NCBI GenBank assembly: GCA_947165595.1
Contig: CAMVAV010000005.1
Span: 1-64,000 of the forward strand
DNA: 64,000 nt
Source: an uncultured Clostridia bacterium
Lineage (GTDB): Bacteria; Bacillota; Clostridia; Oscillospirales; Oscillospiraceae
Direction: 5' to 3'
Both the position numbers and the translations under genes were made by a program. The notes under the pieces were generated by a model, which worked only from the letters and a program-made list of their open reading frames with translations, did no database searches and had not been told where the DNA came from. Of the stretch, positions 33,967 to 42,621 are shown one piece after another (the stretch's first letter is position 1; every line of letters begins with the position of its first letter).

Positions 33967-35775
33967 TCAGACTCTCTTGTCCTTGTTCTCGTCCAGCAGT
34001 CTCGTCATGCTGCGAAGCCCGATGGCTATGGTCGAGCCGTTGTGCAGCAGCGCGCCCGTCGCGGGCGGCAGCACGCCGAGCACGCCGAGCAGGATGAGCG
34101 CGAGGTTGAATGACAATATCGCGCGGTAGTTGCCCCGGATGCGCCGCATCAGCGCCTCGCTGAGCTCGCGCAGCGTCACGAAGGCGTAAAGATCATCCTC
34201 CGACACCGTGATGTCCGCGATCTCGCGCGCGATCGCCGCGCCCGTGCTGATGGCGACGCCGACGTCCGCCTCCGAGAGCGCGGGCGAGTCGTTGATGCCG
34301 TCGCCGACCATGATGACCGTATGGCCCGCCTCGCGTGCCTCGCGCACAAAGCGCGCCTTGTCCTCCGGCAGCACCTCGGCGTGGTACGCGTCGACGCCGA
34401 GCTTTTTTGCCACCGCCGCCGCGGTGCGCTCGCTGTCTCCCGTCATCATCACGATGTGCGAAAGCCCCAGCTCCCGCAGCCGCGCGATGGCGTCCGCCGC
34501 CTCCGCGCGCACGGGGTCCTCGACGAGGATCACGGCGGCAAGCTCGCCGTTGAGCGCCAGATACAGGTGTGAATACTCGTCGCTCAACTCTTCAAAGCGC
34601 GCCTCCTCGCCCGCCGGGATATAGCAGGCTTCGTCCTCGAAGACAAAGTGGCGGCTGCCGATGACCGCGTGGACGCCCTCGATCTCACTCGCGATGCCGT
34701 GCGCCACGACGTAGTCCACCTTGGAATGGCGCTCCTCATGGTCGAGGCCGCGCTCCTTCGCTTTCCGCACCACCGCGCTCGCGATCGTGTGCGGGAAGTG
34801 CTCCTCCAGGCAGGCGGCAAGGCGCAGCATCTCCGCCTCGTCGCGTCCGCCGAAGGGCACGACCTCCACGACGCGCGGCTCGGCGTGCGTCAGCGTGCCG
34901 GTCTTGTCGAACACGACCGTGTCCGCCTCCGCAACCGCCTCCATGAAGCGCCCGCCCTTGACGGAAAGCCCGCGGGAGATCGCCTCGCGCATGGCGGAGA
35001 GAACGGACAACGGCATCGACAGCTTGAGCGCGCAGGAGAAGTCCACCATTAAAATGGAGATTGCCTTCGTCGCGTTGCGCGTCAGGAGGTACGTCAGCCC
35101 CGTCGCGGCGAAGCTCCACGGCACGAGCCGGTCCGCGAGGTGCTCGCTGCGGCTCTCTATTGCGGATTTGAGGCGTTCGGACTCCTCGATGCTCCGCACG
35201 ATGCGGTCGTAGCGCCCCTCGCCGGACGCCTTGTCCACGGCGACGACGCACTCGCCCGCCTCCACGGCGGTGCCGGCGTAGACGTAGCTGCCGGACGTCT
35301 TGTGCACCGCCAGCGCCTCGCCGGTCATCGACGCCTGATTGACCTCCGCCTCGCCCGAGACGACCTTGCCGTCGAGCGGGATCAGATTGCCCGCGCGCAC
35401 GACGATTTGGTCGCCCGGCTGTACCCGTGATACGTCCTCCAGCGCCTCCGTGCCGTCGGGCAACCGCAGCCAGACGCGCATCACAAGCTTTTCCTCATAC
35501 TCGCGGTTCATCTCCCGCGCGGAATGCTCCGGCACGGCGACAAGGCTCTCCGCCTTCTCATAGGAAAACGCCGCGAAGGCCGCGATCACGCCCTCGCGCG
35601 CCCCGACGTAGCACACGGCGGCGTCGCCCGTTCGGTCGTAGACCCTGACCGAGACCACGCCCTCCGCCGCGGCGAGGTAGGCCTCCAGAATATCCGCCTG
35701 ACGGCAGCTCATGCGCCCGCCGCACAGATGCACGCGCAGCCGTCCCTCGGATTCATGCAATATCCTGCATTTCAT
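33967..35775 (-). CDS. P1B-type heavy-metal ATPase lacking the N-terminal membrane segments
   Basis: 602 residues. An N-terminal about 85-residue soluble domain (MKCRILHESEGRLRVHLCGG...) leads straight, through REMNREYEEKLVMRVWLRLPDG, into the actuator domain (VRAGNLIPLDG, SMTGE). The metal-path helix carries MVDFSCALKLSMP in place of CPC. Then come phosphorylation motif DKTGTLTH, HP-type EEHFPHTIASA, MMTGDSER, GDGINDSPALSEADVG and two C-terminal helices. P1B pumps normally have about four helices before the actuator; none is visible here, which points to an in-frame deletion. It is in an operon with DUF6110 and HMA proteins. Confidence 0.88.
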   Translation of the reverse strand: MKCRILHESEGRLRVHLCGGRMSCRQADILEAYLAAAEGVVSVRVYDRTGDAAVCYVGAREGVIAAFAAFSYEKAESLVAVPEHSAREMNREYEEKLVMRVWLRLPDGTEALEDVSRVQPGDQIVVRAGNLIPLDGKVVSGEAEVNQASMTGEALAVHKTSGSYVYAGTAVEAGECVVAVDKASGEGRYDRIVRSIEESERLKSAIESRSEHLADRLVPWSFAATGLTYLLTRNATKAISILMVDFSCALKLSMPLSVLSAMREAISRGLSVKGGRFMEAVAEADTVVFDKTGTLTHAEPRVVEVVPFGGRDEAEMLRLAACLEEHFPHTIASAVVRKAKERGLDHEERHSKVDYVVAHGIASEIEGVHAVIGSRHFVFEDEACYIPAGEEARFEELSDEYSHLYLALNGELAAVILVEDPVRAEAADAIARLRELGLSHIVMMTGDSERTAAAVAKKLGVDAYHAEVLPEDKARFVREAREAGHTVIMVGDGINDSPALSEADVGVAISTGAAIAREIADITVSEDDLYAFVTLRELSEALMRRIRGNYRAILSFNLALILLGVLGVLPPATGALLHNGSTIAIGLRSMTRLLDENKDKRV

Positions 35776-35829
35776 GATTTTCCCCCAAACCGCGAAAAGG
35801 GAAGCCGCCGCTCCCCCCTCGCTTCACTC

Positions 35830-36084
35830 TCAGGCTTTGTCCTCGATGACGGCGGCGTCCTCTTTCTCGGCACGCTCTTCGTTGATGCGCTTCGCGTCCT
35901 CGTAGACGTCCTCCGCGCCCTCGCGCACCTTCGTCGCGGCGTCCATGACGCAGTCCTTCGCGCGCAGCGCCGCCGCCGTGACCTGCGTGTACGCCTTCTT
36001 CGCGTCACGACTGCCAAGCGCCTTGATCCCCGCCGTGCCGAGCAGCACGCCGCCCGCAAAACCCGCCAGCTTGCTCCAAGACAT
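35830..36084 (-). CDS. DUF6110-family small membrane-associated protein
   Basis: 84 residues. One N-terminal hydrophobic stretch (LAGFAGGVLLGTAGIKALG) followed by a charged helix (AKDCVMDAATKVREGAEDVYEDAKRINEERAEKEDAAV). I recall this family, DUF6110, sitting beside this type of P1B ATPase. The start at 36084 follows GAAGGGAGCG. First gene of the operon. Confidence 0.8.
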   Translation of the reverse strand: MSWSKLAGFAGGVLLGTAGIKALGSRDAKKAYTQVTAAALRAKDCVMDAATKVREGAEDVYEDAKRINEERAEKEDAAVIEDKA

Positions 36085-36130
36085 AGAAAACGCTCCCTTC
36101 TCTGTGGCGCCTCGGCGCCTCTTTGAAGGT

Positions 36131-36159
36131 ATATTAGCACATTCTAACTCAGTAAGCAA
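36131..36159 (-). promoter_or_regulatory. Promoter with operator-like palindrome for the metal/methyltransferase operon
   Basis: Minus strand: -35 TTGCTT (36154-36159), 17-bp spacer, -10 TAATAT (36131-36136). A palindrome TTAG-N6-CTAA at 36134-36147 occupies the -10 and spacer, a classic place for a repressor. DtxR-type proteins bind palindromes with TTAG/CTAA-like half-sites, so the regulator encoded at 31637 is the natural candidate. Confidence 0.6.
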
Positions 36160-36542
36160 GACCTAACGAAAAGTTTTTTTCAACCCTATACCGGCACGCA
36201 CCTCTCCCTTTGCCCCTGCCGCGCACAATGAAGCTCTCCGGCAATCGTGCAAACCGCAGGGCAGCGGCGTGGGTGCAGCGCGCCGCCGAAAACGCGCTCA
36301 AAGCAAGCGGCAAGCTCATCCCCCGGCGGGCCGTGACGGTCTCAAGGGATGGCAGGGTCCTGGATTGATGAAAAAATTGAGGCGCGTTCGGTTAGCGCGT
36401 CTCAATTTTGTGTTTGGATATTCGTATTAATCCACCGGGTACCCCGCGTGCGGCCGGAAGCGTGGATCGCCTGCTTGCTCTCGTCCAGCGCCTCGCGCAC
36501 GCGCGGCGTGCGGACGACACGCTCGTCACCCAGCTCGATGCC
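36160..36542. other. Degenerate intergenic sequence with a hairpin and no intact gene
   Basis: No credible gene. A hairpin at 36372-36410 (ATTGAGGCGCG / CGCGTCTCAAT, one mismatch) with A-rich and T-rich flanks resembles a bidirectional terminator. On the minus strand the frame just right of it (about 36414-36560) reads GDERVVRTPRVREALDES... and ends in TGA at the hairpin, which looks like the C-terminal end of a lost gene that I could not identify. Confidence 0.45.
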
Positions 36543-36856
36543 TGCGCGCCGGAGGACGTCGCGGCGACGCAGAAAAAGAATCTGGAAAACTACTTCTACG
36601 CGGACGTTCAGGTCTTCGGCAAGTATCCCCGGATGATCCTGCGCGATCTGGAAAAGCGGGGTCTGACGCCGGTCATGGAGCCGGGCGATCTGGAGCTGAT
36701 CCGTGAGAATACGGTGGACTTCGTTTCGTTCAGCTACTACAACTCCACCACCGAGTCGGTGGACCCGAACGCCGAGCGCACCCCCGGCAACACGATCCTC
36801 GGCGTCAAGAACCCCTACCTGCCCAGCTCCGAGTGGGGCTGGCAGATCGACCCGGT
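36543..36856 (+). pseudogene. Fragment of a GH1 family 6-phospho-beta-glucosidase
   Basis: About 104 codons in one frame read as the middle of a glycoside hydrolase family 1 enzyme: APEDVAATQKKNLENYFYAD, VFGKYPRMILRDLEKRG, DLELIRENTVDFVSFSYYNS and NPYLPSSEWGWQIDP. The N-terminal catalytic TFNEP region and the C-terminal ENG nucleophile region are missing, and the fragment stops about 10 bp before the 3' end of the WYL gene on the other strand. It is a remnant of a PTS-linked beta-glucoside utilisation gene. Confidence 0.8.
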
Positions 36857-36866
36857 TTTCTTATCG

Positions 36867-38303
36867 TTATTTGTAGACCTCCAGCGCCGCCTTCAGCGCC
36901 TCGCGCACCTCGTCGCGCAGCGTCTTCGGCTCGAGCACCTCGACATGCCCGGCGTACTCCATGGCGAACAGCTTCACGCCGAACGGCGCAATACATAGCG
37001 ATACATCCGTGTAACCGTCCTTTGGTTCGCTGAATCTTGCCTGCGAGCCGAAAACATCGAGCAGCACATTCACCATATCCTCGCTGCAGCGAAGCCGTAT
37101 CCGCTCCGACTTACCCGGATACATGATGGGCGATTTGTCCCGGTATTGATAGGGATTGAAGCTCATGTCCCTGTCAAAATGAGCCTCATCGCCCGAAAGC
37201 ACCCTGATCCCGATGATACGATCCACGCGCAGGTTCATCATTCCGTACCCGGTGTTTTTCCCGACCAGATAATAGTAGCCGTTGGACCACATCAGCTCGT
37301 ACGGCTCGATCCGCCATAGCCCATACTTCGGATCGTGCTTGTTTTCACGCTTTTTCAGCACAGGCTCCCAATTACCGTCCTTCTGCTTTTCGAGCGTATA
37401 CTTCCCATATGTGACAGCAACGGCGCGTTGCTCTGAGATCGCTGTTTCCGCCTTGTCGATCATATCAAAAAACTTGTCAAACTTATCGTTCCGGCTTCGT
37501 TTATATGCGTAGTAGCTTTGGTCCCATTCGTATAGTCTGCTCCTTTTGCCCGGATTCAGTTTTTTGAGCTTGCTGAGCAGCGCCTTGGTCTGCTGCTCCG
37601 TGATGCACGGATACACCTTGACCGCATCCGCCAGGATCTTCCACTCCGCCTTGCTCAGCACGCTCTCCAGATAATAATAGCGGGTTTTGTTTTGGGGAAC
37701 ATCCTCGACATTTTCGTACTTGTCCGACCAGGTCTGATACGGGATATACGTCGTTTTGCCGCTTTTTCCCCTGCTTTCCACCACGCACTTGAGACGTACG
37801 GGCGGCAGGGGCAGCGAATCCTCCGCATTGACAGGGTAGTTCCCGAGAAGGTTCGCTATCGTGGAATAGCACGGCTGAGCGGACGGAGCAGGCTCAAAAA
37901 CCGCCGACATGCCGCCGCTCCACTTTTTCACACCCGCCGCGTCCTCTATGACCACATGGAGCGCGTTGTCGTAGACATAGGCGCCCGTGGCAGCCGGTCT
38001 GCCCTCCTCACGCAAAACATGGGTAGGGCAGATTGCGTCAAACACCGCTTTATCGCCGGAAAAGTAGCGGCGCACCGAATTGGCTGAGGGAACGTACTTC
38101 GAGTCCTTCTTTCCGAGGATATCTATGATTTGCTTTACGGACAGGGGATTTTCTTTGCTGGAGTATTCCATCAATACATCCCAGATCGCGATCACCGTTT
38201 GAAATGTGTTGTTGTATGCTTTTTTGGGCGTCTTCTTTTCCGCCGTCGGTTTCTTTTCCGCCGTAGTCTTCTTTTCCGCCGCCTTCTTTTTTTCGCCGCT
38301 CAT
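36867..38303 (-). CDS. WYL-domain transcriptional regulator with Lys-rich N-terminus
   Basis: 478 residues. The first 25 residues are a basic repeat (AEKKTTAEKKPTAEKKTPKK). An N-terminal winged-helix region follows (TVIAIWDVLMEYSSKENPLSVKQIIDILGKK), then the WYL domain around LWRIEPYELMWSNGYYYLVGKN and a WCX C-terminal domain (ERIRLRCSEDMVNVLLDVFG). WYL regulators bind nucleic acid or nucleotide ligands and often control defence or stress loci. The start at 38303 has AAGGAG 10 nt upstream. It is divergent from the AAA+ gene. Confidence 0.9.
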   Translation of the reverse strand: MSGEKKKAAEKKTTAEKKPTAEKKTPKKAYNNTFQTVIAIWDVLMEYSSKENPLSVKQIIDILGKKDSKYVPSANSVRRYFSGDKAVFDAICPTHVLREEGRPAATGAYVYDNALHVVIEDAAGVKKWSGGMSAVFEPAPSAQPCYSTIANLLGNYPVNAEDSLPLPPVRLKCVVESRGKSGKTTYIPYQTWSDKYENVEDVPQNKTRYYYLESVLSKAEWKILADAVKVYPCITEQQTKALLSKLKKLNPGKRSRLYEWDQSYYAYKRSRNDKFDKFFDMIDKAETAISEQRAVAVTYGKYTLEKQKDGNWEPVLKKRENKHDPKYGLWRIEPYELMWSNGYYYLVGKNTGYGMMNLRVDRIIGIRVLSGDEAHFDRDMSFNPYQYRDKSPIMYPGKSERIRLRCSEDMVNVLLDVFGSQARFSEPKDGYTDVSLCIAPFGVKLFAMEYAGHVEVLEPKTLRDEVREALKAALEVYK

Positions 38304-38457
38304 TTGCTTCTCTCCTTTCATTCCCGCCTTTCGGTTTTTCCGCAGCAAGCATATCACCCCGCGGTCGGAAATGCAACCGGAACATTCCCGATGCTTGTAA
38401 AATTTGGCAAAGGAGCATGGTATGCTTGAGTCGCAGAACACGAAAGGAGGGGTTCCC

Positions 38458-40377
38458 ATGATGAACCAGGAATTTATGACCGAACAGGAGCTGGCGGCAC
38501 CGCAGAGCGCCGCGTGCGGCGGCGGCTCAGTCTGTTCCCCCGCAAGGCTCAGGCGCTTCGGTCCGTTCCCCATGCGCAAGCTCGCGTGCTGCCCGTTTCC
38601 GGAGGGCGATGTGCAACAGCTGAAAAGGGACATCTGCGGGGCGCCGCAGTTCGGGAAGATCGACGTTTCCGAAGTCGCGAAAATCAGAGGGATCCGCGCC
38701 ATTCTGACGGCGGAAAACGGCTATGACGCGCGGCTGGTCGCACTCTACCTCGCCGCATATCGCGCTGACAGGAAAAAGCAGCTCATGGCCAGTTTCGACG
38801 AAGAGTGTCCCGGTGTGCGGCAGCAGTTCAGCGCTCTGCTCGGCGGCAGTTCCCAGGAGCCCTGGCGGCTGTACAACGCCTATTACTCCCAAAAATATCC
38901 GAATATGTACCGGCAGAACACGCCGGACGGCGGGGACGGGCGCTGCCGCGGCGAGGGAGGGTCCGCCGGCAGAACGCTCGCGGAAAAGGAAATGCAATAC
39001 CGGCTGAAGAACTCGCTGATGGTCGTCGCCTCCTCCCTGCTCGATCCCGGCATTTCGTCCGGGGACAACGACGGTCCCGCGGCGGCGGCTCAGACAGAGC
39101 AGAAAAGGTTTGATCTCTCCTCGCTTTCCGCATCCGCGCTTCTGGTGTACGCGGACAGCGGCGCCGTGCTCAGTGAAACGGTCGTGGAGCAGCTTGCGAA
39201 TGCCTGCGACAGGGTGAGCAGCGTATTTGTCGCCCTCAAACCGTCCCAGATCGACAACGAGCTGATCGACGAGCTGCGGCTCAGGCATCGTTTCGACGTG
39301 CTCGAGGTGCTTCCCGCCACGGATGAGTACCTGTCTGACGTTCTGCGCTCCGCCGCGTTGGAGGAGAGGGCCGCGCTCTCTCCCGAGGTCGACTGTGAGG
39401 CGGTCGTCGCACACGCACATTATCAGTTTGGAAAGAGCTTCAGCGAGCTCGACCTCCGCGATCTGGTATCTTACGCCGCGAGGCACGCGCGGAACAGGAC
39501 CATCACACCCGCCGATCTCGACTTTCAGCCGTTCCGGTTCAAAAAGAACGGCAAAAGCGCGACGGAGCGGCTGAATGCAATGACGGGGCTGGGAAATGTG
39601 AAAGAGGCGCTGCGCCGGCTGCTTGCCTCCTCGGCGTATTATGCGAGGCACGGGAAAGGCTCCGACGGCAAGCGCAATCTTGCCTTCGCCGGCTCCCCCG
39701 GCACGGGCAAGAGCGTCACGGCGCGGCTGGTCGCGGAAATCCTGCGTGAGAAGGGCTGCGGTACCGGGCGCTTTGTCGAGGCGGGCCGCGAACAGCTTAT
39801 CGGCAAGTATCAGGGCCATACCTCGCCTCAGATTGCCGATCTCTTTGAGAAGGCGCGCGGCGGCGTGCTGTTCATCGACGAGGCGGGCGCGCTGATCCCC
39901 GACCCCAACGACAGCTACGCCAAGGAGGCGGTCAGCGCGCTCGTGCGGCACATGGAGCTGGAGAGGGATACCATGGTCATCTTCGCGACCTACTCGAAGG
40001 AGATGCAGGAACTGCTGGACTCGGACTCCGGCCTTTCCAGCCGCGTAGGAAATGTTCTGGAATTCCCTGACTACACGGACGAGGAGCTCTGGTCGATTCT
40101 CGGCACGCTGACGGCGGAAAAGGGGCTCGAACTTCCCGTGGACGCGCATGAGACCTGCTGCGCGTTCTTCCGCACGCTGCGCGCGCGCAGGGGCGGGAAC
40201 TTCGGCAACGGGCGCGAGGCGCGCCGCCTGCGCGACGCCGCGATCGAGGAGCTGGCGCTGCGCGAGGAGAGCTTTGGAAAGTGCTGCTCGCTCACCGTCG
40301 ACGACCTCTCCGCCGCCGCAAAGTACCTGCTGGCGCAGGAGAAGAGCGAGGAGCCCAGACGCCGCGTCGGGTTCTGA
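38458..40377 (+). CDS. CbxX/CfxQ (SpoVK-like) AAA+ ATPase with large N-terminal extension
   Basis: 639 residues. The C-terminal AAA module from about 360: LNAMTGLGNVKEALRRLLAS, Walker A AGSPGTGKSVT (about 410), pore-loop-type IGKYQGHTSPQI, Walker B GGVLFIDEAGAL (about 470), and sensor 2 region EARRLRDAAIEE. The first 350 residues are not recognised; they contain a Cys-rich start and a partially conserved mid-domain (YADSGAVLSETVVEQL). CbxX-type ATPases remodel Rubisco-like or sporulation/secretion targets. Start chosen at 38458 because AGGAGG lies 8 nt upstream; 38461 is equally possible. Confidence 0.85.
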   Translation: MMNQEFMTEQELAAPQSAACGGGSVCSPARLRRFGPFPMRKLACCPFPEGDVQQLKRDICGAPQFGKIDVSEVAKIRGIRAILTAENGYDARLVALYLAAYRADRKKQLMASFDEECPGVRQQFSALLGGSSQEPWRLYNAYYSQKYPNMYRQNTPDGGDGRCRGEGGSAGRTLAEKEMQYRLKNSLMVVASSLLDPGISSGDNDGPAAAAQTEQKRFDLSSLSASALLVYADSGAVLSETVVEQLANACDRVSSVFVALKPSQIDNELIDELRLRHRFDVLEVLPATDEYLSDVLRSAALEERAALSPEVDCEAVVAHAHYQFGKSFSELDLRDLVSYAARHARNRTITPADLDFQPFRFKKNGKSATERLNAMTGLGNVKEALRRLLASSAYYARHGKGSDGKRNLAFAGSPGTGKSVTARLVAEILREKGCGTGRFVEAGREQLIGKYQGHTSPQIADLFEKARGGVLFIDEAGALIPDPNDSYAKEAVSALVRHMELERDTMVIFATYSKEMQELLDSDSGLSSRVGNVLEFPDYTDEELWSILGTLTAEKGLELPVDAHETCCAFFRTLRARRGGNFGNGREARRLRDAAIEELALREESFGKCCSLTVDDLSAAAKYLLAQEKSEEPRRRVGF

Positions 40378-40530
40378 GGATAAAACCGCCGCGCGAAGCG
40401 CCCGGGCACAATATGGAAAAGTGCCTGTCAAAGCTTTCGGGGCAATCATGCGCTTCCCGAACAAGGTCCGTTTGCGATGATCGTTTTTGCTCGTTTCCGG
40501 CATGTCGTAATATAGCGCTCTGCCATGCCC

Positions 40531-41425
40531 TCATCCCATGCCCCGCAGCGCGCGCCGTGCCGCCCGCGCCGTCTCCGTCTCCATGTCCCACACCGCGCCG
40601 TGCGCGCGCAGAAGCGCTTCCGTCTCTCTGCTCCCGGACAGGACGGCGCACAGCAGCGGCGAGAGCGGCACCTCCCGCGCCTTGGTTTCCATCGTAAACG
40701 CGCCTGCCGTTTCCTGCTTCACCGTGATGTGCATCAGGGACGGCGCGCCGACGTCATGTTCGTTCGCGTCATAGCCCAGCGAGAGCAGCAGCTCCACCGC
40801 TTTCGTCTCCCCCGCGAGCGCGGCGGCGCACAGCGGCGTCAGCGCCATCCAGCCCGGACGCCAGCTTGCGAACGGGGATCCTGTACAGCTGGATCGACGA
40901 CGCGCTCAGGTCGACGGTGCAGCCGCGGCAAAAACGCTCCACAAGCGCGCGAAGCCGCGCATTGTCCTGTGTGGCAAGAAAAAGCGCCGCAAGATGCTCG
41001 CGCAGGAGCTGCGTTTGAAACGAGCCCGGATGCGGCGGCGGCGACGTCTGCGGATGCTCGTACGGCGGGCAGCCATCCAGCAGCGCCTCGGTCGCCGCCT
41101 GTGACGCGCCGTTGACGTCGTGCCCGCGGTCGAGCAGGAAACGCAGCAGCTCCGGCTTGTCCTTTGCCGCGGCAAGCGTGGGCAGCGTTCCGTTGACGCA
41201 GATATGGCGCTTTGCGCCGTCGTCGCAGCACGGAGCCTTTTGACGGAAAAAGCCCGTGTATTCAAGTCCCGGCTCCAGCATTTCGCCGAGCCGCTTCGGC
41301 GGCAGCGTGAGCGCTTTTTCTGTCGTAATGTTCAGCTTTGCCATGACAAACCCCTCCTTACGCGCGGCGTCCACAATCTTCTTCGCGCTTTTCTTCAGGG
41401 CAGCCTTTCTGTCCTGGCCGTTCAT
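40531..41425 (-). pseudogene. Ankyrin-repeat protein gene with a frameshift
   Basis: The N-terminal frame (from ATG 41425, MNGQDRKAALKKSAKK) includes NGTLPTLAAAKDKPELLRFLLDRGHDVNGAS, an ankyrin repeat. At about 40850-40862 the frame changes; the continuation in another frame reads WMALTPLCAAALAGETKAVELLLSLGYDAN and ends at 40531. Read together they would give a roughly 297-residue ankyrin protein. Either the gene is inactivated or one base is wrong in the assembly at the GGGC run. It lies 17 bp downstream of the FtsZ-like gene, so probably one operon. Confidence 0.75.
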
Positions 41426-41442
41426 TGCGTCACAGCTCCCTT

Positions 41443-42405
41443 TCATGTCCGAAATGATAGCTTCTTCGTGGAAATCAGGACAGCCTTGAGCCCGTCGCCC
41501 GCCTCTGTGTCGAAGTCCATTCCGAAGATGATATTGGCGTCCGGGGCTGCCAAATCGGCAATGGCAGAGGTGATCTTGTCGATTTCCTCCAGCCCGACGC
41601 CTTCGGAGGCGGTAACACAAAGCAATACCCCCGTAGCGTCTTCCACGGAGGAGCCCAACAGTACGCTGGACTTGATCTGGTCCACGACCCCGGCAGCGCG
41701 GTCTGGACCGGACGCCGTTCCCGTTGCCGTATGCATGACCCCGGAGTCCTTGATAATGCTGGTGACATCGGCAAAGTCGCAGTTGATAAAAGCGGTTTTC
41801 TGGATCACACCCGCGATATTCTTTACTGTCCGGACAAGAACATCGTCGGCCAGGGAGAAGGCATTTTTGAATGTGATCTTGGTTTGGGTGACGAGCTTCA
41901 GGTTGTCGTTTGGGATGATAATGATGGAATCGACATTCTCCCGAAGCCTGTCGATCCCGCCCAGCGCCTGCTCCATCCGCCTCTTGCCCTCAAAGCTGAA
42001 CGGCGTCGTGACAACGGCAACGGTAAGAATGCCCAGTCTTTTGGCAATCTCCGCAACGACCGGGGCGGCTCCCGTTCCCGTGCCGCCGCCCATGCCTGCC
42101 GCAATGAAGAGCATGTCGCAGCCGCTGATCACGTTCTCGATGTCTCTGCGGTTCTCCTGCGCGGCGCGAAGGCCCTTCTCAGGGTCGCCGCCTGCGCCTC
42201 GGCCCCTGGTTTCGCCAAGACCTATTTGAAGTTTTGTTTTCGCACGGGAACCCTTATAGCCTCCGTCGTCCGTATTGACGGTCACATAATCCGCCAAAGG
42301 GATGTCCGTATCCATCATGCGTTCAACGGCGTTCGTTCCGCCGCCGCCCACACCGATGATCTTGATCCTTACCACTGCCTCCCCGGTTTGTTCAAGCGAG
42401 ATCAT
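41443..42405 (-). CDS. Divergent FtsZ-like GTPase without C-terminal tail
   Basis: 320 residues. Tubulin/FtsZ core is complete: IIGVGGGGTNAVERM, GMGGGTGTGAAPVVAEIAK (tubulin signature), VVTTPFSFEGKRRM, IIPNDNLKLV, ADDVLVRTVKNIAGVIQ and the T7 catalytic NCDFADV. Compared with division FtsZ it has TDDGGY in place of TDxQAL and RGRGAGGDPEKG in place of GLGAGxxPE, and it stops right after the core, so the linker and the FtsA/SepF-binding tail are absent. It is not in a dcw cluster. Probably a second, special-purpose FtsZ paralogue. Start 42405 after GAGGTGAAAAAC. Confidence 0.88.
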   Translation of the reverse strand: MISLEQTGEAVVRIKIIGVGGGGTNAVERMMDTDIPLADYVTVNTDDGGYKGSRAKTKLQIGLGETRGRGAGGDPEKGLRAAQENRRDIENVISGCDMLFIAAGMGGGTGTGAAPVVAEIAKRLGILTVAVVTTPFSFEGKRRMEQALGGIDRLRENVDSIIIIPNDNLKLVTQTKITFKNAFSLADDVLVRTVKNIAGVIQKTAFINCDFADVTSIIKDSGVMHTATGTASGPDRAAGVVDQIKSSVLLGSSVEDATGVLLCVTASEGVGLEEIDKITSAIADLAAPDANIIFGMDFDTEAGDGLKAVLISTKKLSFRT

Positions 42406-42526
42406 GTTTTTCACCTCTGTTTCGTTTTCGCATGATGCCTCGGCCCTTCTCTCAAGCCCATTAAAGCACGGACTGTGTTCCAAAAATTGAGAGCAGCGTC
42501 AACTTCCCCCGCGAAAGCGCAACGTC

Positions 42527-42574
42527 AAAAAAGCTCCGAAAGTCATCCGATAACCGATGACTTTCGGAGCTTTT
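42527..42574 (-). terminator. Terminator after the decayed tRNA fragment
   Basis: A long hairpin reading AAAAGCTCCGAAAGTCATC / GATGACTTTCGGAGCTTTT with a short loop and flanking A and T runs. It lies immediately 3' of the tRNA fragment on the minus strand, as tRNA terminators do. Confidence 0.8.
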
Positions 42575-42575
42575 C

Positions 42576-42621
42576 CGGTGGATACTGTTGAACTCGAACC
42601 GGTGACCTCCCGCGTGGGAAG
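42576..42621 (-). pseudogene. Decayed tRNA 3'-half fragment (tRNA-Val-like), possible attachment-site scar
   Basis: The 46 nt align without gaps to the fragment at 63759-63804 with 7 mismatches. Anticodon loop, variable loop, GGTTCGAGT T-loop and acceptor strand are recognisable, but the T-stem no longer pairs, the end is CCG rather than CCA, and the 5' half of a tRNA is absent. It cannot be functional. Confidence 0.7.

Noticed and set aside
42576..42621. Functional tRNA-Gly(CCC), because the anticodon position reads CCC
   Set aside because: The T-stem does not pair, the 5' half is absent and the end is CCG; alignment shows it is a decayed copy of the tRNA-Val fragment.
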